DNA of 64,000 bases from Nocardioides sp. JQ2195 (GTDB lineage: Bacteria > Actinomycetota > Actinomycetes > Propionibacteriales > Nocardioidaceae): the NCBI RefSeq assembly GCF_012272695.1, contig NZ_CP050902.1:2666001-2730000 (forward strand), written 5' to 3'. Positions 52,141-64,000 of the stretch are shown piece after piece (the stretch's first letter is position 1; the number at the start of each line of letters is the position of its first letter). The position numbers and the translations under genes were made by a program. The notes beneath the pieces were generated by a model. The model was not told the DNA's origin, searched no databases, and saw only the letters and a program-made list of their open reading frames with translations.

Positions 52141-52938
52141 TCAGGCGCCCTTGAACTGCGCCTTGCCCGGGCCCGCCTCGACGAACGAGCTCATGCCGAT
52201 GCTGCGGTCCTCGGTGGCGAAGAGCGCAGCGAACTGCACCCGCTCGATCTCCAACCCGGTCTCGAGGTCCACCTCGAGGCCCCGGTCGATCGACTCCTTC
52301 GCCGCGCGAACGGCGTACGTCGCGGCGCTGGCGAACTGGGAGGCCCACTTCACCGCCTCGGCGTACACCTCGTCGGCCGGCACCACCCGGTCGACGAGGC
52401 CGATGGCGAGCGCCTCGTCGGCCTTCACGAAACGGCCGGTGAGGATGATGTCCTTGGCCTTGCTGGGTCCGACCAGCCGGGTCAGGCGTTGGGTGCCACC
52501 GGCACCGGGGATGATCCCGAGCAGGATCTCCGGTTGACCCAGTGTGGCGTTGTCGGCTGCGAAGCGGACGTCGGCGCACATCGCCAGCTCGCAGCCGCCA
52601 CCGAGCGCGAAGCCGGTGACCGCGGCCACGACGGGCTTCGGGATCTTGGCCACGGCCGTGAAGGCCGACTGCAGCCCGGCAGAGCGGTCGACCATCTCCG
52701 TGTAGGTCATGTCGGCCATCTCCTTGACGTCGGCACCCGCCGCGAAGACCCGCTCCCCGCCGTAGACCACCACGGCCTTGACGTCGGCGCGCTCCGTGGC
52801 CTCCTGGGCGCAGGACCGGATCTCCTCCTGGACCTGCAGGTTGAGTGCGTTCATCTTGGGACGGTCGATGCGGATCGTGCCCACACCGTCCGCAACCTCG
52901 AGGTTGACGAACTCTCGAGCCGAGTCGGAATTGCCCAT
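52141..52938 (-). CDS. enoyl-CoA hydratase/isomerase family protein
   Basis: A 265-residue crotonase. The oxyanion-hole segments are VFAAGADVKEMA and VTGFALGGGCELAMCADVRFA; the hydratase glutamates are present in GQPEILLGIIPGAGGTQRL, so hydration of enoyl-CoA in beta-oxidation is likely. The C-terminus ends EAGPGKAQFKGA. ATG 52938 is used, with AGGAG upstream. It is divergent from glgX across 65 nt. Confidence 0.92.
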   Translation of the reverse strand: MGNSDSAREFVNLEVADGVGTIRIDRPKMNALNLQVQEEIRSCAQEATERADVKAVVVYGGERVFAAGADVKEMADMTYTEMVDRSAGLQSAFTAVAKIPKPVVAAVTGFALGGGCELAMCADVRFAADNATLGQPEILLGIIPGAGGTQRLTRLVGPSKAKDIILTGRFVKADEALAIGLVDRVVPADEVYAEAVKWASQFASAATYAVRAAKESIDRGLEVDLETGLEIERVQFAALFATEDRSIGMSSFVEAGPGKAQFKGA

Positions 52939-53003
52939 GATCTTGCCGCTCCTGTCGCGTGGGGTGGTGTCGGTTGCGACTCTAGTGGGGCCGGTCGTGG
53001 ACA

Positions 53004-55178
53004 ATGACGCGGGTGACACCAGGAATCTGGACCCACCCAGGACAACACTCCCCCATCTGGCCGGGGCGGAACCATCCGCTCGGCGCCACCTGGTCGGAGG
53101 AGGCCACCAACTTCGCGGTCTACGCCCCCGAAGCGACCGGGATGACCGTCTGCCTCTTCGACGAGCACGGTGGTGAGAAGCAGCACGCCCTCACCGAGCA
53201 GTCCCTCGGCATCTGGCACGGCGCGATCCCCGACGTCGCGGTGGGCACCCACTACGGCTACCGGGCCGACGGCCCGTGGCTGCCGGCCGACGGGCTCCGC
53301 TTCAACCCGGCCAAGCTGCTGATCGACCCGAATGCCCGGGCCATCGCCGGTGAGGTCACGCACGACCCGGCGATCTACGCCCACGTGCTGGACGCGCCCG
53401 ACGAGATCAACCCGACCGACTCCGCGCCGTACGTGCCACGCAGCGTCGTGGTACACGACGAGTTCGACTGGGGTGACGATGCACCGATGCGGCGCCGCTG
53501 GCGCGACAGCGTGATCTACGAGCTGCACGTCAAGGGCATGACCGCCCTGCACGACCGGGTGCCCGCGGAGCTGCGCGGAACGTACGCCGGCCTGGCCACG
53601 CCCGCCGTCACCGACTACCTGCGCGATCTCGGCGTGACCGCCGTGGAGCTGTTGCCGGTCCACCAGTTCGTCTCCGAGCCGCGGTTGATGGAGAAGGGAC
53701 GGGTGAACTACTGGGGCTACAACTCGATCGGGTTCTTCGCCCCGCACAACGCCTACTCCTCCTCGGGTGACAGCGGCGAGCAGGTCACCGAGTTCAAGGC
53801 GATGGTCAAGGCCTTCCACGATGCCGGGCTCGAGGTGATCCTCGACGTGGTCTACAACCACACCGCCGAAGGCGGGGCCCAGGGGCCGAGCCTGTCCTTC
53901 CGCGGCCTCGACGACCGCGGGGTCTACCACCGGGTGCGCCCGGAGCCCCACGAGGACGGCACCCCTGCGGGCTTCGACGACACCTACTGGGACGTCACCG
54001 GCTGCGGCAACACCGTCGACGCGTCCAATCCCCAGGTGCTGCGACTGATCCTCGACTCGCTGCGCTACTGGGTCACCGAGATGCACGTCGACGGCTTCCG
54101 CTTCGACCTCGCCTCCGCCCTGACCCGGGTCCGCCACGAGGTGAGCATGGACTGCCACCTGCTGACCGCGATCGGCCAGGACCCGGTGCTGCGTCACGTG
54201 AAGCTGATCGCGGAGCCGTGGGACGCATCGATGGACGGCTACCGGGTCGGCGAGTTCCCGCCACCGTGGGTGGAGTGGAACGACCAGTACCGCGACACCA
54301 TCCGCGACTTCTGGCGTGGCCGGTCCTCCGGGATCCGCACCGTCGCCACCCGGCTGGCCGGATCCTCTGATCTGTACGCCGACGACGACCGCTCGCCGTA
54401 CTCGACGGTGAACTTCGTGACCGCGCACGACGGGTTCACGCTGCGCGACGTGGTCAGCTACGACACCAAGCACAACGAGGGCAACGGCGAGCACAACCGC
54501 GACGGCTCCGACGACAACCGCTCGTGGAACCACGGAGTCGAGGGCGAGACCGATGACGACGACATCCTGGCCCTGCGGCGTCGTCAGGCGGCCAACCTGA
54601 TGGCCACGCTCTGCCTCTCCAACGGGGTGCCGATGCTGACCGCGGGCGACGAGCGGGGCCGCACCCAGGGCGGGAACAACAACGCCTACAGCCAGGACGA
54701 CGAGACGTCGTGGATCGACTGGCGTCCCGACGACGCCTGGTTGGACGTCTACGAGATCACCAAGGCCGCCCTGCGACTGCGTCGCGAGCATCCCGCGCTG
54801 CGCCAACGGCACTGGTTCGAGGGGCGGCCGGCGATCCAGGACGGACCCAAGGACCTGGCCTGGCTGCACGCCACCGGCCGGGAGATGACCGCCGACGACT
54901 GGTTCGACGAGTCCCTTGCCGTGGTGGGGATGTTCGTCTCCGGGGCACCGCTCCGCTCCCCCGGCCCCCGCGGCGAGCAGCAGGTGGACAACTCGTTCAT
55001 GATCTGGCTCAACGCTTCCGCCGAACCGGTCCGCCTGACACTTCCCGAGAACGCCTGGGTGCAGTCCGGCGAGGTCGTCCTGTCCACCGACCCGGAGCAC
55101 GGACCGGGCTTCCCCGCGAAGGCCGGCGACACCCTCGAGCTCGCCGCCCGCGCCGTCCTGGTGCTGCGCGAGACCTGA
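53004..55178 (+). CDS. glgX: glycogen debranching enzyme GlgX
   Basis: A 724-residue GH13 isoamylase-type debranching enzyme. The N-terminal CBM48 (HPLGATWSEEATNFAVYAPEA) precedes the barrel: VVYNHTAEGG, DGFRFDLASAL (nucleophile Asp), LIAEPWDA (acid Glu) and VTAHDGFTLRD (third carboxylate), then NLMATLCLSNGVPMLTAGDERG. It removes alpha-1,6 branches of glycogen. ATG 53004 is given; the GTG at 53013 is a good alternative because GACAAT lies 7 nt before it. Together with the divergent glgP it belongs to the degradative side of the pathway. Confidence 0.96.
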   Translation: MTRVTPGIWTHPGQHSPIWPGRNHPLGATWSEEATNFAVYAPEATGMTVCLFDEHGGEKQHALTEQSLGIWHGAIPDVAVGTHYGYRADGPWLPADGLRFNPAKLLIDPNARAIAGEVTHDPAIYAHVLDAPDEINPTDSAPYVPRSVVVHDEFDWGDDAPMRRRWRDSVIYELHVKGMTALHDRVPAELRGTYAGLATPAVTDYLRDLGVTAVELLPVHQFVSEPRLMEKGRVNYWGYNSIGFFAPHNAYSSSGDSGEQVTEFKAMVKAFHDAGLEVILDVVYNHTAEGGAQGPSLSFRGLDDRGVYHRVRPEPHEDGTPAGFDDTYWDVTGCGNTVDASNPQVLRLILDSLRYWVTEMHVDGFRFDLASALTRVRHEVSMDCHLLTAIGQDPVLRHVKLIAEPWDASMDGYRVGEFPPPWVEWNDQYRDTIRDFWRGRSSGIRTVATRLAGSSDLYADDDRSPYSTVNFVTAHDGFTLRDVVSYDTKHNEGNGEHNRDGSDDNRSWNHGVEGETDDDDILALRRRQAANLMATLCLSNGVPMLTAGDERGRTQGGNNNAYSQDDETSWIDWRPDDAWLDVYEITKAALRLRREHPALRQRHWFEGRPAIQDGPKDLAWLHATGREMTADDWFDESLAVVGMFVSGAPLRSPGPRGEQQVDNSFMIWLNASAEPVRLTLPENAWVQSGEVVLSTDPEHGPGFPAKAGDTLELAARAVLVLRET

Positions 55179-55189
55179 GGAGCACGAAG

Positions 55190-55960
55190 ATGTCGCACTG
55201 GATCCAGCTGACGCGTCAGCACCCTTCTGCGGTGCTGCTGTTCGTGCAGCTGCTGGGCATCGTGGTCTACCCGTTCCTCGGCGAGCAGCCGGTGGGCCGT
55301 GCGGCGTTCAGCACCTTCGCCCTGATCGTGCTGGTGATCGCGGTGATGGCCATCCGGATGACCCCAGCACTGAGCTGGGTGGCCGCGACGATCGGCGTAC
55401 CCGTGACCGTGCTGACGATTCTCGAGGCCTCGATGCCGGGCAACGAGGGCGTGGCCCTCTGGTCGGCCATCCTGCACGCGGTCTTCTACTTCTACACGGC
55501 CTATGCGCTGATCCGCTACATGTTCTCCGACGACGTGGTCACCACGGACGAGGTCTTCGCCACCGGCGCCACCTTCACCGTGGTGGCCTGGGCGTTCGCC
55601 TACGTCTACGCCGCCACCCAGATCATCTGGCCCGACTCGTTCACCGCCGCGGTGGACGCGGACTCGGCTCGCAACTGGACCGAGATGCTGTTCCTCTCGG
55701 TGACCACGCTGACCTCCACCGGGCTCTCCGACATCGTGCCGATCCAGCCCCAGGCACGATCATTCGTGATGCTCGAGCAGATCGCAGGGATGCTCTACCT
55801 CGCCCTGGTCGTGGCCCGGATCATCGCCCTGCTGAGCGCCCGCGCCGCACGCAAGACCACGAGGGACGAGTCGGCCGTGATCGAGGCCAGCACCTGGGAG
55901 CCTCCCGCCAACGAGCCCATCGCGAAGCAGGTCGCCGAGGATCCCGGTCGCGACGTGTGA
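55190..55960 (+). CDS. ion-channel-fold membrane protein with non-canonical filter
   Basis: A 256-residue protein with about six hydrophobic segments (near 12-30, 38-56, 62-80, 86-106, 120-140 and 200-222). Before the last helix a pore-type segment reads LFLSVTTLTSTGLSDIVP, at the place where potassium channels have T-x-G-Y-G-D. The Thr and final Asp are kept, but the Gly-Tyr-Gly core is not. A K+ channel is therefore unlikely without test. It begins 11 nt after glgX and is probably cotranscribed; GAGGAG precedes the ATG. The C-terminus is a soluble acidic tail. Confidence 0.75.
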   Translation: MSHWIQLTRQHPSAVLLFVQLLGIVVYPFLGEQPVGRAAFSTFALIVLVIAVMAIRMTPALSWVAATIGVPVTVLTILEASMPGNEGVALWSAILHAVFYFYTAYALIRYMFSDDVVTTDEVFATGATFTVVAWAFAYVYAATQIIWPDSFTAAVDADSARNWTEMLFLSVTTLTSTGLSDIVPIQPQARSFVMLEQIAGMLYLALVVARIIALLSARAARKTTRDESAVIEASTWEPPANEPIAKQVAEDPGRDV

Positions 55961-56015
55961 CCCGCCTCGGACTCACCCGCGGGCTCGCACGCGAGGAGAA
56001 CAGTGCAGGGGTTGC

Positions 56016-58610
56016 TCAGTCCGGCAGCGTGACGAGTCCGAGCTCGGCTCCGGAGGCCAGCTGGGCGTGCTTCGGGAGCACCCGCACCGAGTAGCCGAAC
56101 GGGCCCGGGCGGTCCAGGGCGATCGCGCCGTCGAAGCGGTGGCGCCCACCCTCGTAGGACTCCACGGCCCGCAGCTCCTCGACCTGCACGGCGCTGAGCG
56201 CATCATCGACTCCGGTGGTGCCGTGCACCACCTGCACCGAGACGTCATCGGGCCCGAGCCCACCCAACGCGACGAAGGCGCGCACCGCCAGCGACGACCC
56301 GACCGCGGGTGAGTCGGCCACCCCCCGGGACTCGACGTGCTCGACGCGCACTGCGTGCCACTCGGCGTGGACGCGATGCTTCCACGCGGCCAGGTCACGC
56401 GCGACCGAGTGGTCGCCGAGTGTGCGGGCGGACCGGGCCGCGGGGACGTAGAGCTGCTCCACGTAGTCACGCACCATCCGTGTGGAGAGCACCTTGGGCC
56501 CCAACGACTTGAGGGTGTGGCGAACCATCTCGATCCATCGCGACGGCACCCCCGACTCGTCCAGGTCGTAGAACCGGGGCGCGATCTCGGTCTCGACCAG
56601 GTCGTAGAGCGCGTTCGCCTCGATGTCGTCACGACGATCGGGATCGTCGATCCCGTCGGCCGAGGGGATCGCCCACCCGTTGCGACCGTCGTACCACTCG
56701 TCCCACCAGCCATCGAGGATCGACAGGTTCAGGCCGCCGTTCAACGCTGCCTTCATGCCGGACGTGCCACAGGCCTCGTAGGGACGCAGCGGATTGTTCA
56801 GCCACACGTCGCAGCCCGGATAGAGCGGCTGGGCCATCGCGATGTCGTAGTTGGGCAGGAAGACGATCCGGTGCCGGACCTCCGGATCCTCGGCGAACCG
56901 CACGATCTCCTGGATCAGGCGTTTGCCGCCGTCGTCGGCCGGGTGGGACTTGCCGGCGATGACCAGCTGCACCGGGCGCTCGGGGTCGAGCAGGATCCGC
57001 TTGAGCCGCTCGGGGTCGCGCAGCATCAGCGTCAAGCGCTTGTACGACGGGACCCGGCGCGCGAACCCGATGGTGAGCACGTCGGGGTCCAGCGCGGAGT
57101 CGATCCAGCTGAGCTCGGCGGCCGCGGCGCCGCGATGTGTCCACGACGCGTGCATCCGACGACGCGCGTCCTGGACCAAGATCTCGCGCAGCTGGCGCTT
57201 GACGTCCCAGATCCTGCGTGCCGACACCTGGTCGACCGCGTCCCAGACCTCAGGGCTGTCCGAACCGACGTCGGCGCCGGCCTCCTCGGCCAGACCGAAC
57301 ACCTCACGGGCCACCCAGGTGGGGGCGTGCACACCGTTGGTGATCGAGCCGATCGGCACGTCGGCCTCGTCGAAGCCCGGCCAGAGCCCGTTGAACATCC
57401 CTCGGGAGACGTGCCCGTGGAGCTCGGAGACCCCGTTCGCGCGCTGCGCGAGCCGGAAGCCCATGACGGCCATGTTGAAGACGCCCGGGTCCCCGCCCTC
57501 GTAGTCCTCGGCACCGAGGCCCAGGATCCGATCGACCGGCACGCCGGGAACCGGCCCGCCCGAGTCGTGGAACCCGCCGAAGTACTGGCTGACCAGGTCC
57601 CGCGGGAAGCGGTCGATGCCAGCCGGAACCGGGGTGTGCGTCGTGAACACGGTGCCGGCACGCGAGACCTCGAGGGCGGTGTCGAAGTCGAGCCGCGGAC
57701 CCGATGCGTCGACGGTCAGCTCCCGGATGCGTTCCAGCCCGAGGAAGCCGGCGTGGCCCTCGTTGGTGTGGAAGACCTCGGGATCGGGGGCGCCGGTGAG
57801 ACGGGAGTGGGCGCGCAGGGCCCGCACTCCTCCGATGCCGAGCAGCAGCTCCTGGAGCAGGCGGTGCTCGGTGGTGCCGCCGTACAACCGGTCGGTGACG
57901 TGGCGGAGCTCGCCACCGTTCTCCTCGATGTCGGTGTCGAGCAGCAGCAGCGGGACCCGGCCGACCCCGGCGACCCAGATGCGCGCGCGGAGGGGGACGT
58001 CGCCGGGCACCGAGACGCTGATCAGCGCCGGGCTGCCGTCGGCCTCCCGGAGCAGCGACAACGGGAGCCCGTCGGGGTCCATCACCGGGTAGGACTCCTC
58101 CTGCCACCCCTCGCGCGACAGCTGCTGGCGGAAGTAGCCGTGCCGGTAGAGAAGTCCGACACCGACGACCGGGACACCGAGGTCCGAGGCGGTCTTCAGG
58201 TGGTCGCCCGCGAGGATCCCCAGGCCGCCGGAGTACTGCGGCAGCACGGCAGTGATGCCGAACTCGGGCGAGAAATAGGCCACGGAGGCCGGCCACCCGG
58301 TCCGGTCCGCCGACGCCTTCTGGAACCACCGGTCCTCGGTCAGGTACTGCTGGAGGGCCTCGTGTCCGGTGCGTACCCGGGCGACGTACTCCGCGTCGGC
58401 GGCCAGCTCGTGGAGGCGATCGGGTGTGACGGCCCCGAGCAACCGCACCGGGTCGTGGTGCACCGTCTCCCACACGTCGGCGTCGACCTCTCCGAAGAGG
58501 TCCTGGGTCTCCGGATGCCAGGACCAACGCAGGTTGGTGGCCAACTCACCCAACGGGTGGAGTGCCTCGGGCAGGACGGGCTGGACGGTGAACCTTCGAA
58601 TGGCACGCAC
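56016..58610 (-). CDS. glgP: alpha-glucan phosphorylase (GT35, short actinobacterial type)
   Basis: An 864-residue enzyme cleaving alpha-1,4-glucans with phosphate to glucose-1-phosphate. The start (VRAIRRFTVQPVLPEALHPL, GTG 58610) matches the family's N-terminus (DUF3417-type), and the longer frame is not supported. The body has FSPEFGITAVLPQYSGGLGILAGDHLK, HTNEGHAGFLGLERIREL, FARRVPSYKRLTL and the PLP-site region YEACGTSGMKAALNGGLNLS. TACGGT lies 6 nt before the GTG, a leaderless promoter. It is divergent from glgE, with 158 nt between. Confidence 0.95.
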   Translation of the reverse strand: MRAIRRFTVQPVLPEALHPLGELATNLRWSWHPETQDLFGEVDADVWETVHHDPVRLLGAVTPDRLHELAADAEYVARVRTGHEALQQYLTEDRWFQKASADRTGWPASVAYFSPEFGITAVLPQYSGGLGILAGDHLKTASDLGVPVVGVGLLYRHGYFRQQLSREGWQEESYPVMDPDGLPLSLLREADGSPALISVSVPGDVPLRARIWVAGVGRVPLLLLDTDIEENGGELRHVTDRLYGGTTEHRLLQELLLGIGGVRALRAHSRLTGAPDPEVFHTNEGHAGFLGLERIRELTVDASGPRLDFDTALEVSRAGTVFTTHTPVPAGIDRFPRDLVSQYFGGFHDSGGPVPGVPVDRILGLGAEDYEGGDPGVFNMAVMGFRLAQRANGVSELHGHVSRGMFNGLWPGFDEADVPIGSITNGVHAPTWVAREVFGLAEEAGADVGSDSPEVWDAVDQVSARRIWDVKRQLREILVQDARRRMHASWTHRGAAAAELSWIDSALDPDVLTIGFARRVPSYKRLTLMLRDPERLKRILLDPERPVQLVIAGKSHPADDGGKRLIQEIVRFAEDPEVRHRIVFLPNYDIAMAQPLYPGCDVWLNNPLRPYEACGTSGMKAALNGGLNLSILDGWWDEWYDGRNGWAIPSADGIDDPDRRDDIEANALYDLVETEIAPRFYDLDESGVPSRWIEMVRHTLKSLGPKVLSTRMVRDYVEQLYVPAARSARTLGDHSVARDLAAWKHRVHAEWHAVRVEHVESRGVADSPAVGSSLAVRAFVALGGLGPDDVSVQVVHGTTGVDDALSAVQVEELRAVESYEGGRHRFDGAIALDRPGPFGYSVRVLPKHAQLASGAELGLVTLPD

Positions 58611-58616
58611 GCCATG

Positions 58617-58622
58617 ACCGTA
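58617..58622 (-). promoter_or_regulatory. leaderless -10 box for glgP
   Basis: TACGGT, then CATGGC (6 nt), then GTG at 58610 on the minus strand. It supports the short GlgP start. Confidence 0.5.
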
Positions 58623-58768
58623 GCCCACCGCCCGGAACCACGCGCCGGACAATTCGCCGGCAGTGAGCAGACCGCGAAGGGCTTCGCCCGGGAGCTCGGC
58701 CCTGGACGAAACCACCGTCTCCGGGTGAGGCGTTTGCGCGCAACCCGCTGATCGGCAAGTCTGATGCC

Positions 58769-60828
<2,060 letters not shown>

Positions 60829-60832
<4 letters not shown>

Positions 60833-62529
60833 CAGAGAGCCTGACCGACGCCATCGCCGGGGACCAGCCGGAATGGTTCAAGACCGCGGTCTTCTACGAA
60901 GTCCTGGTGCGCTCCTTCCGCGACTCCAACGGTGACGGCACCGGCGACTTCAAGGGGCTGACCGAGAAGCTCGACTACCTGCAGTGGCTGGGGGTCGACT
61001 GCCTGTGGGTGCCGCCGTTCTTCACCTCGCCGTTGCGTGACGGAGGCTATGACGTCGCCGACTACACCAACATCCTTCCCGAGGCCGGATCGGTGGAGGA
61101 CTTCCACGAGTTCCTCGACGAGGCACACAAGCGCGGCATGCGCGTGATCATCGACTTCGTGATGAACCACACCAGTGACGCGCACCCGTGGTTCCAGGCC
61201 AGCAGGGAGGACCCGGAGGGTCCCTACGGCGACTTCTACGTGTGGTCGGACACCGATGAGCTCTACCAGGAGGCCCGGGTCATCTTCGTCGACACGGAGC
61301 CGTCGAACTGGACCTGGGACCCCGTGCGCCAGCAGTACTTCTGGCACCGTTTCTTCAGCCACCAGCCCGACCTCAACTTCGACAACCCGTTGGTCCACGA
61401 GGCGATGTTCGAGGCGATGGCCTTCTGGCTCGACATGGGCCTCGACGGCTTCCGGCTCGACGCGGTCCCCTACCTCTACGAGCGGCCCGGCACCAACGGC
61501 GAGAACCTCCCTGAGACCCACGAGTTCCTCAAGAAGTGCCGCCGGTTCGTCGACGAGAAGTACCCCGGACGAGTGCTCCTGTGCGAGGCCAACCAGTGGC
61601 CCAGCGACGTCGTCGACTACTTCGGCCCCGAGGACGACGGCCACGGTGGCAGCGTCGGCACCGAGTGCCACATGGCCTTCCACTTCCCGGTGATGCCGCG
61701 CATCTTCATGGCCGTGCGCCGGGAGTCGCGCTACCCGATCTCCGAGATCCTGGAGCAGACGCCCGCCATCCCGAGTGACTGCCAGTGGGGCATCTTCCTG
61801 CGCAACCACGACGAGCTCACCCTGGAGATGGTCACGGACGAGGACCGTGACTACATGTGGGACGAATACGCCAAGGACCCGCGCATGAAGGCCAACATCG
61901 GCATCCGCCGGCGGCTGGCTCCCCTGCTCGACAACGACATCAACCAGATGGAGCTGTTCACCGCCCTGCTGCTGTCGCTGCCGGGCTCCCCCGTGCTCTA
62001 CTACGGCGACGAGATCGGGATGGGCGACAACATCTGGCTCGGTGACCGCGACGCGGTGCGCACGCCGATGCAGTGGACGCCCGACCGCAACGCCGGGTTC
62101 TCCGCGGCGACTCCCGGCAAGCTGCACCTGCCGGCGATCCAGGACCCGGTCTTCGGCTACCAGGCCGTCAACGTCGAGGCCCAGATGGAGAACTCGTCGT
62201 CGCTGCTGCACTGGACCCGGCGGATGATCCACGCCCGTCGCCAGCACGACGCATTCGGGCTCGGCACGTTCGTCGACCTCGGCGGCTCCAACCCGAGCGT
62301 GCTGTCCTACGCGCGCGAGCACGGCGACGACGTCATCGTGTGCGTCAACAACCTCTCCCGCTTCCCGCAACCCGTCGAGCTCGACCTGCGAGAGTGGGAG
62401 GGACGCCGCCCCATCGAGCTGCTCGGCGGTGTCCCGTTCCCCGCGGTCGGCGAGCTGCCCTACCTGCTCACGCTCGGCGCCTACGGCTTCTACTGGTTCC
62501 GGCTGCCCAAGGAGGAGACCGCACCATGA
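60829..62529 (+). CDS. treS: trehalose synthase (maltose alpha-D-glucosyltransferase)
   Basis: A 566-residue GH13_16 enzyme interconverting trehalose and maltose. [18 protein letters not shown] is the usual start of the barrel, DFVMNHTSD follows, the nucleophile is in [16 protein letters not shown], the acid in LLCEANQWP and the third carboxylate in [12 protein letters not shown]. The end is the C-domain ([20 protein letters not shown] onward). It has no fused maltokinase; that is the next gene. The TTG start overlaps the glgE stop as TTGA. Confidence 0.96.
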
Positions 62530-63917
62530 CTGCCCTGGACCAACTGACCGAGTTCGTCGGAACCGCACGTTGGTTCGGCGGCAAGGGCCGCACGTTCACC
62601 GTCACCGGCACCCGCCGGGCGGGCGTGCTGCCGAGCACGGGCGACGGTCCCCGGGTCGCCATCGACCTGGCCGAGATCACCTACGACGACGGCGACCAGG
62701 AGCTCTACCAGGTGCCGCTGGCCTTTCGGTCCGAGGCCGACGACCGCCTCGAGCACGCTCTCGTCGGCACCTGGGACGACCCCGACTTCGGCCCTTCGCA
62801 CGTGTACGACGCGGTGCACGACCGCGACGCGATGGGCCAGTGGCTGAGCGCGTTCGCCGAGGCCGAAGGCGGTTCCTCGACGCAGCAGGACCAGCTCGTC
62901 TTCCACCGGCTGCCGGGCCACGAGCTCGACCTCAGCGTGCACTCCACGCTGTTCAGCGGTGAGCAGTCCAACTCGTCGGTGGCGTTCGGTGACGACTCCC
63001 TGATGAAGGTCTTCCGCAAGGTCACTCCCGGAGTGAACCCCGACATCCAGATCCACCACGTGCTCACCGAGGCCGGGTCGGACCACGTGGCCGCCCTCTA
63101 CGGCTGGCTGGACACGGTCGACGAGACCTCCGACTCGATCATCCAGCTGGCCATGCTGCAGCAGTTCCTGCGCACCGCCAGTGACGGTTGGGAGCTGGCC
63201 CAGTCCAGCGTCCGCAACCTGTTCGCCGAGGCCGACCTCCACGCCGACGAGGTTGGGGGCGACTTCGCCGCGGAGAGCGAGCGACTCGGCGTGGCCCTGG
63301 CCGAGACCCACCACACCCTGGCCGAGGCGTTCCCCACCGAGACGTTCGACGAGGTCGGGCTGGCGGCCCTGGCCGCGGCCATGCAGGACCGGCTCACCGA
63401 GGCCATCGAGGTGGTGCCGGAGCTGGCCGAGCACGCCGAGCGGCTGCACGAGATCTACGGCCGCCTCGTCTCGCTCGCCGACGTGGCCGTGCAGCGCATC
63501 CACAGTGACCTGCACCTGGGCCAGACCCTGCGCACCGTCAAGGGCTGGAAGATCGTCGACTTCGAGGGCGAGCCCGCCAAGCCGTTGGCCGACCGGCTGC
63601 TGCCCGACTCCCCCTGGCGTGACGTCGCCGGCATGCTGCGCTCCTTCGACTACGCGTCGGCCGTCGTGCAACGCGCGTTCCAGGGCTCCGACGACACCGG
63701 CGGCCGTCAACGCGCCTACCGCGGTGCCGAGTGGACCGAGCGCAACCGCAATGCGTTCGTCTCCGCCTACGCCGGCCGGCAGCTGTCCTCCGACGAGCAG
63801 CTGCTGCTGGCCGCCTACGAGGCCGACAAGGCCGTCTACGAATGCGTCTACGAGGCCCGCAACCGGCCGTCCTGGTTGGCCATCCCGCTGGCCGGGCTCA
63901 CCCGGTTGACGGCCTGA
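62526..63917 (+). CDS. mak: maltokinase (Mak/Pep2)
   Basis: A 463-residue kinase producing maltose-1-phosphate, the substrate of GlgE. The N-terminal cap starts [15 protein letters not shown], the nucleotide lobe includes [39 protein letters not shown], and the catalytic loop is [15 protein letters not shown] with [16 protein letters not shown]. All are typical of Pep2. It overlaps treS by 4 nt (ATGA), and glgB follows after 14 nt, so the four genes form one unit. Confidence 0.95.
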   Translation: MTALDQLTEFVGTARWFGGKGRTFTVTGTRRAGVLPSTGDGPRVAIDLAEITYDDGDQELYQVPLAFRSEADDRLEHALVGTWDDPDFGPSHVYDAVHDRDAMGQWLSAFAEAEGGSSTQQDQLVFHRLPGHELDLSVHSTLFSGEQSNSSVAFGDDSLMKVFRKVTPGVNPDIQIHHVLTEAGSDHVAALYGWLDTVDETSDSIIQLAMLQQFLRTASDGWELAQSSVRNLFAEADLHADEVGGDFAAESERLGVALAETHHTLAEAFPTETFDEVGLAALAAAMQDRLTEAIEVVPELAEHAERLHEIYGRLVSLADVAVQRIHSDLHLGQTLRTVKGWKIVDFEGEPAKPLADRLLPDSPWRDVAGMLRSFDYASAVVQRAFQGSDDTGGRQRAYRGAEWTERNRNAFVSAYAGRQLSSDEQLLLAAYEADKAVYECVYEARNRPSWLAIPLAGLTRLTA

Positions 63918-63931
63918 GGAAGGGGTTCACC

Positions 63932-64000
63932 GTGCCGGTCAAACCGATCGAACCATCCGAGCTCGCGCTGCTCGTCGGAGGTGGGCACGGCAACCCGCAC
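63932..64000 (+). CDS. glgB: 1,4-alpha-glucan branching enzyme, 5' end only
   Basis: GTG 63932 after GAGGAAGGGG opens a frame reaching the window edge: VPVKPIEPSELALLVGGGHG then NPH. The glycine/histidine segment with N/D-P-H matches the N-terminal carbohydrate-binding repeat of GlgB (usually GRHHDPH), and glgB after mak completes the treS-mak-glgB order of the GlgE pathway. Only 23 residues are visible, so the call rests mainly on context. Confidence 0.75.
   Translation, partial: MPVKPIEPSELALLVGGGHGNPH

Noticed and set aside
55190-55960. Annotation as a potassium channel
   Set aside because: The filter lacks the Gly-Tyr-Gly core, so only the channel-like fold is claimed.

Overview
The window is high-GC chromosomal DNA from an actinobacterium. 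Gene order and content fit Nocardioidaceae, most likely Nocardioides or a close relative; this is inferred from synteny and protein style, not from a database search. Supporting signs are the actinobacterial block leuS-degV-comEA-comEC-holA / rpsT / lepA-hemW-hrcA-dnaJ-rsmE / phoH-ybeY-corC-era-leuA, the GlgE pathway, a tuberculostearic-type lipid gene pair, and many leaderless promoters (a TAnnnT box 6-7 nt before the start codon). There is no prophage, insertion sequence, CRISPR array or rRNA, and no gene-free stretch longer than 300 bases.

Layout. 1-1.9 kb: leuA (cut by the left edge) with a translational-attenuator leader. 1.9-4.1 kb: a flavodoxin-like protein and two tandem septum-formation-type lipoproteins. 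4.2-11.9 kb (minus): a 10-methyl fatty acid gene pair, a siderophore-interacting protein and era, plus the phoH-ybeY-corC-(degenerate deaminase) operon. 11.9-17.4 kb: HIT protein, a sigma factor with two GerMN/Gmad2 proteins, an AlkZ-like winged-helix protein and a P450. 17.4-20.6 kb: the CIRCE-controlled hrcA-dnaJ-rsmE operon. 20.7-31.9 kb: metallo-hydrolase, DUF3097 protein, hemW, acyl-CoA synthetase, MOSC protein, a streptomycin-6-kinase-type gene interrupted by an amber codon, lepA, a DUF4189 secreted protein, a phosphotransferase and rpsT. 31.9-40 kb (minus): holA, comEC, comEA, degV, and leuS preceded by a leaderless leader peptide and terminator. 40-52 kb: lipoprotein, SDR, two-component system, hydrolase, tRNA-Ala(GGC), phosphatase-rsfS-nadD, proA, etfBA and secreted or membrane proteins. 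52-64 kb: enoyl-CoA hydratase, then the alpha-glucan/trehalose region: glgX with a channel gene, glgP, and glgE-treS-mak-glgB (cut by the right edge).

How the genes work together. In the last region TreS converts trehalose to maltose, Mak phosphorylates maltose, GlgE extends glucans from maltose-1-phosphate, GlgB branches them, and GlgP and GlgX break them down. The hrcA-dnaJ-rsmE operon has its own repressor site. The leucine genes leuA and leuS each follow a tiny leucine-rich leader ORF.

The least explained structures are: (i) arrays of a 22-nt tandem repeat filling three convergent 3'-to-3' gaps; (ii) a palindromic repeat that is read in frame inside glgE and also abuts the leuS stop codon; (iii) the leuS leader peptide/terminator; and (iv) a set of long near-perfect hairpins without U-tracts placed at or inside stop codons.
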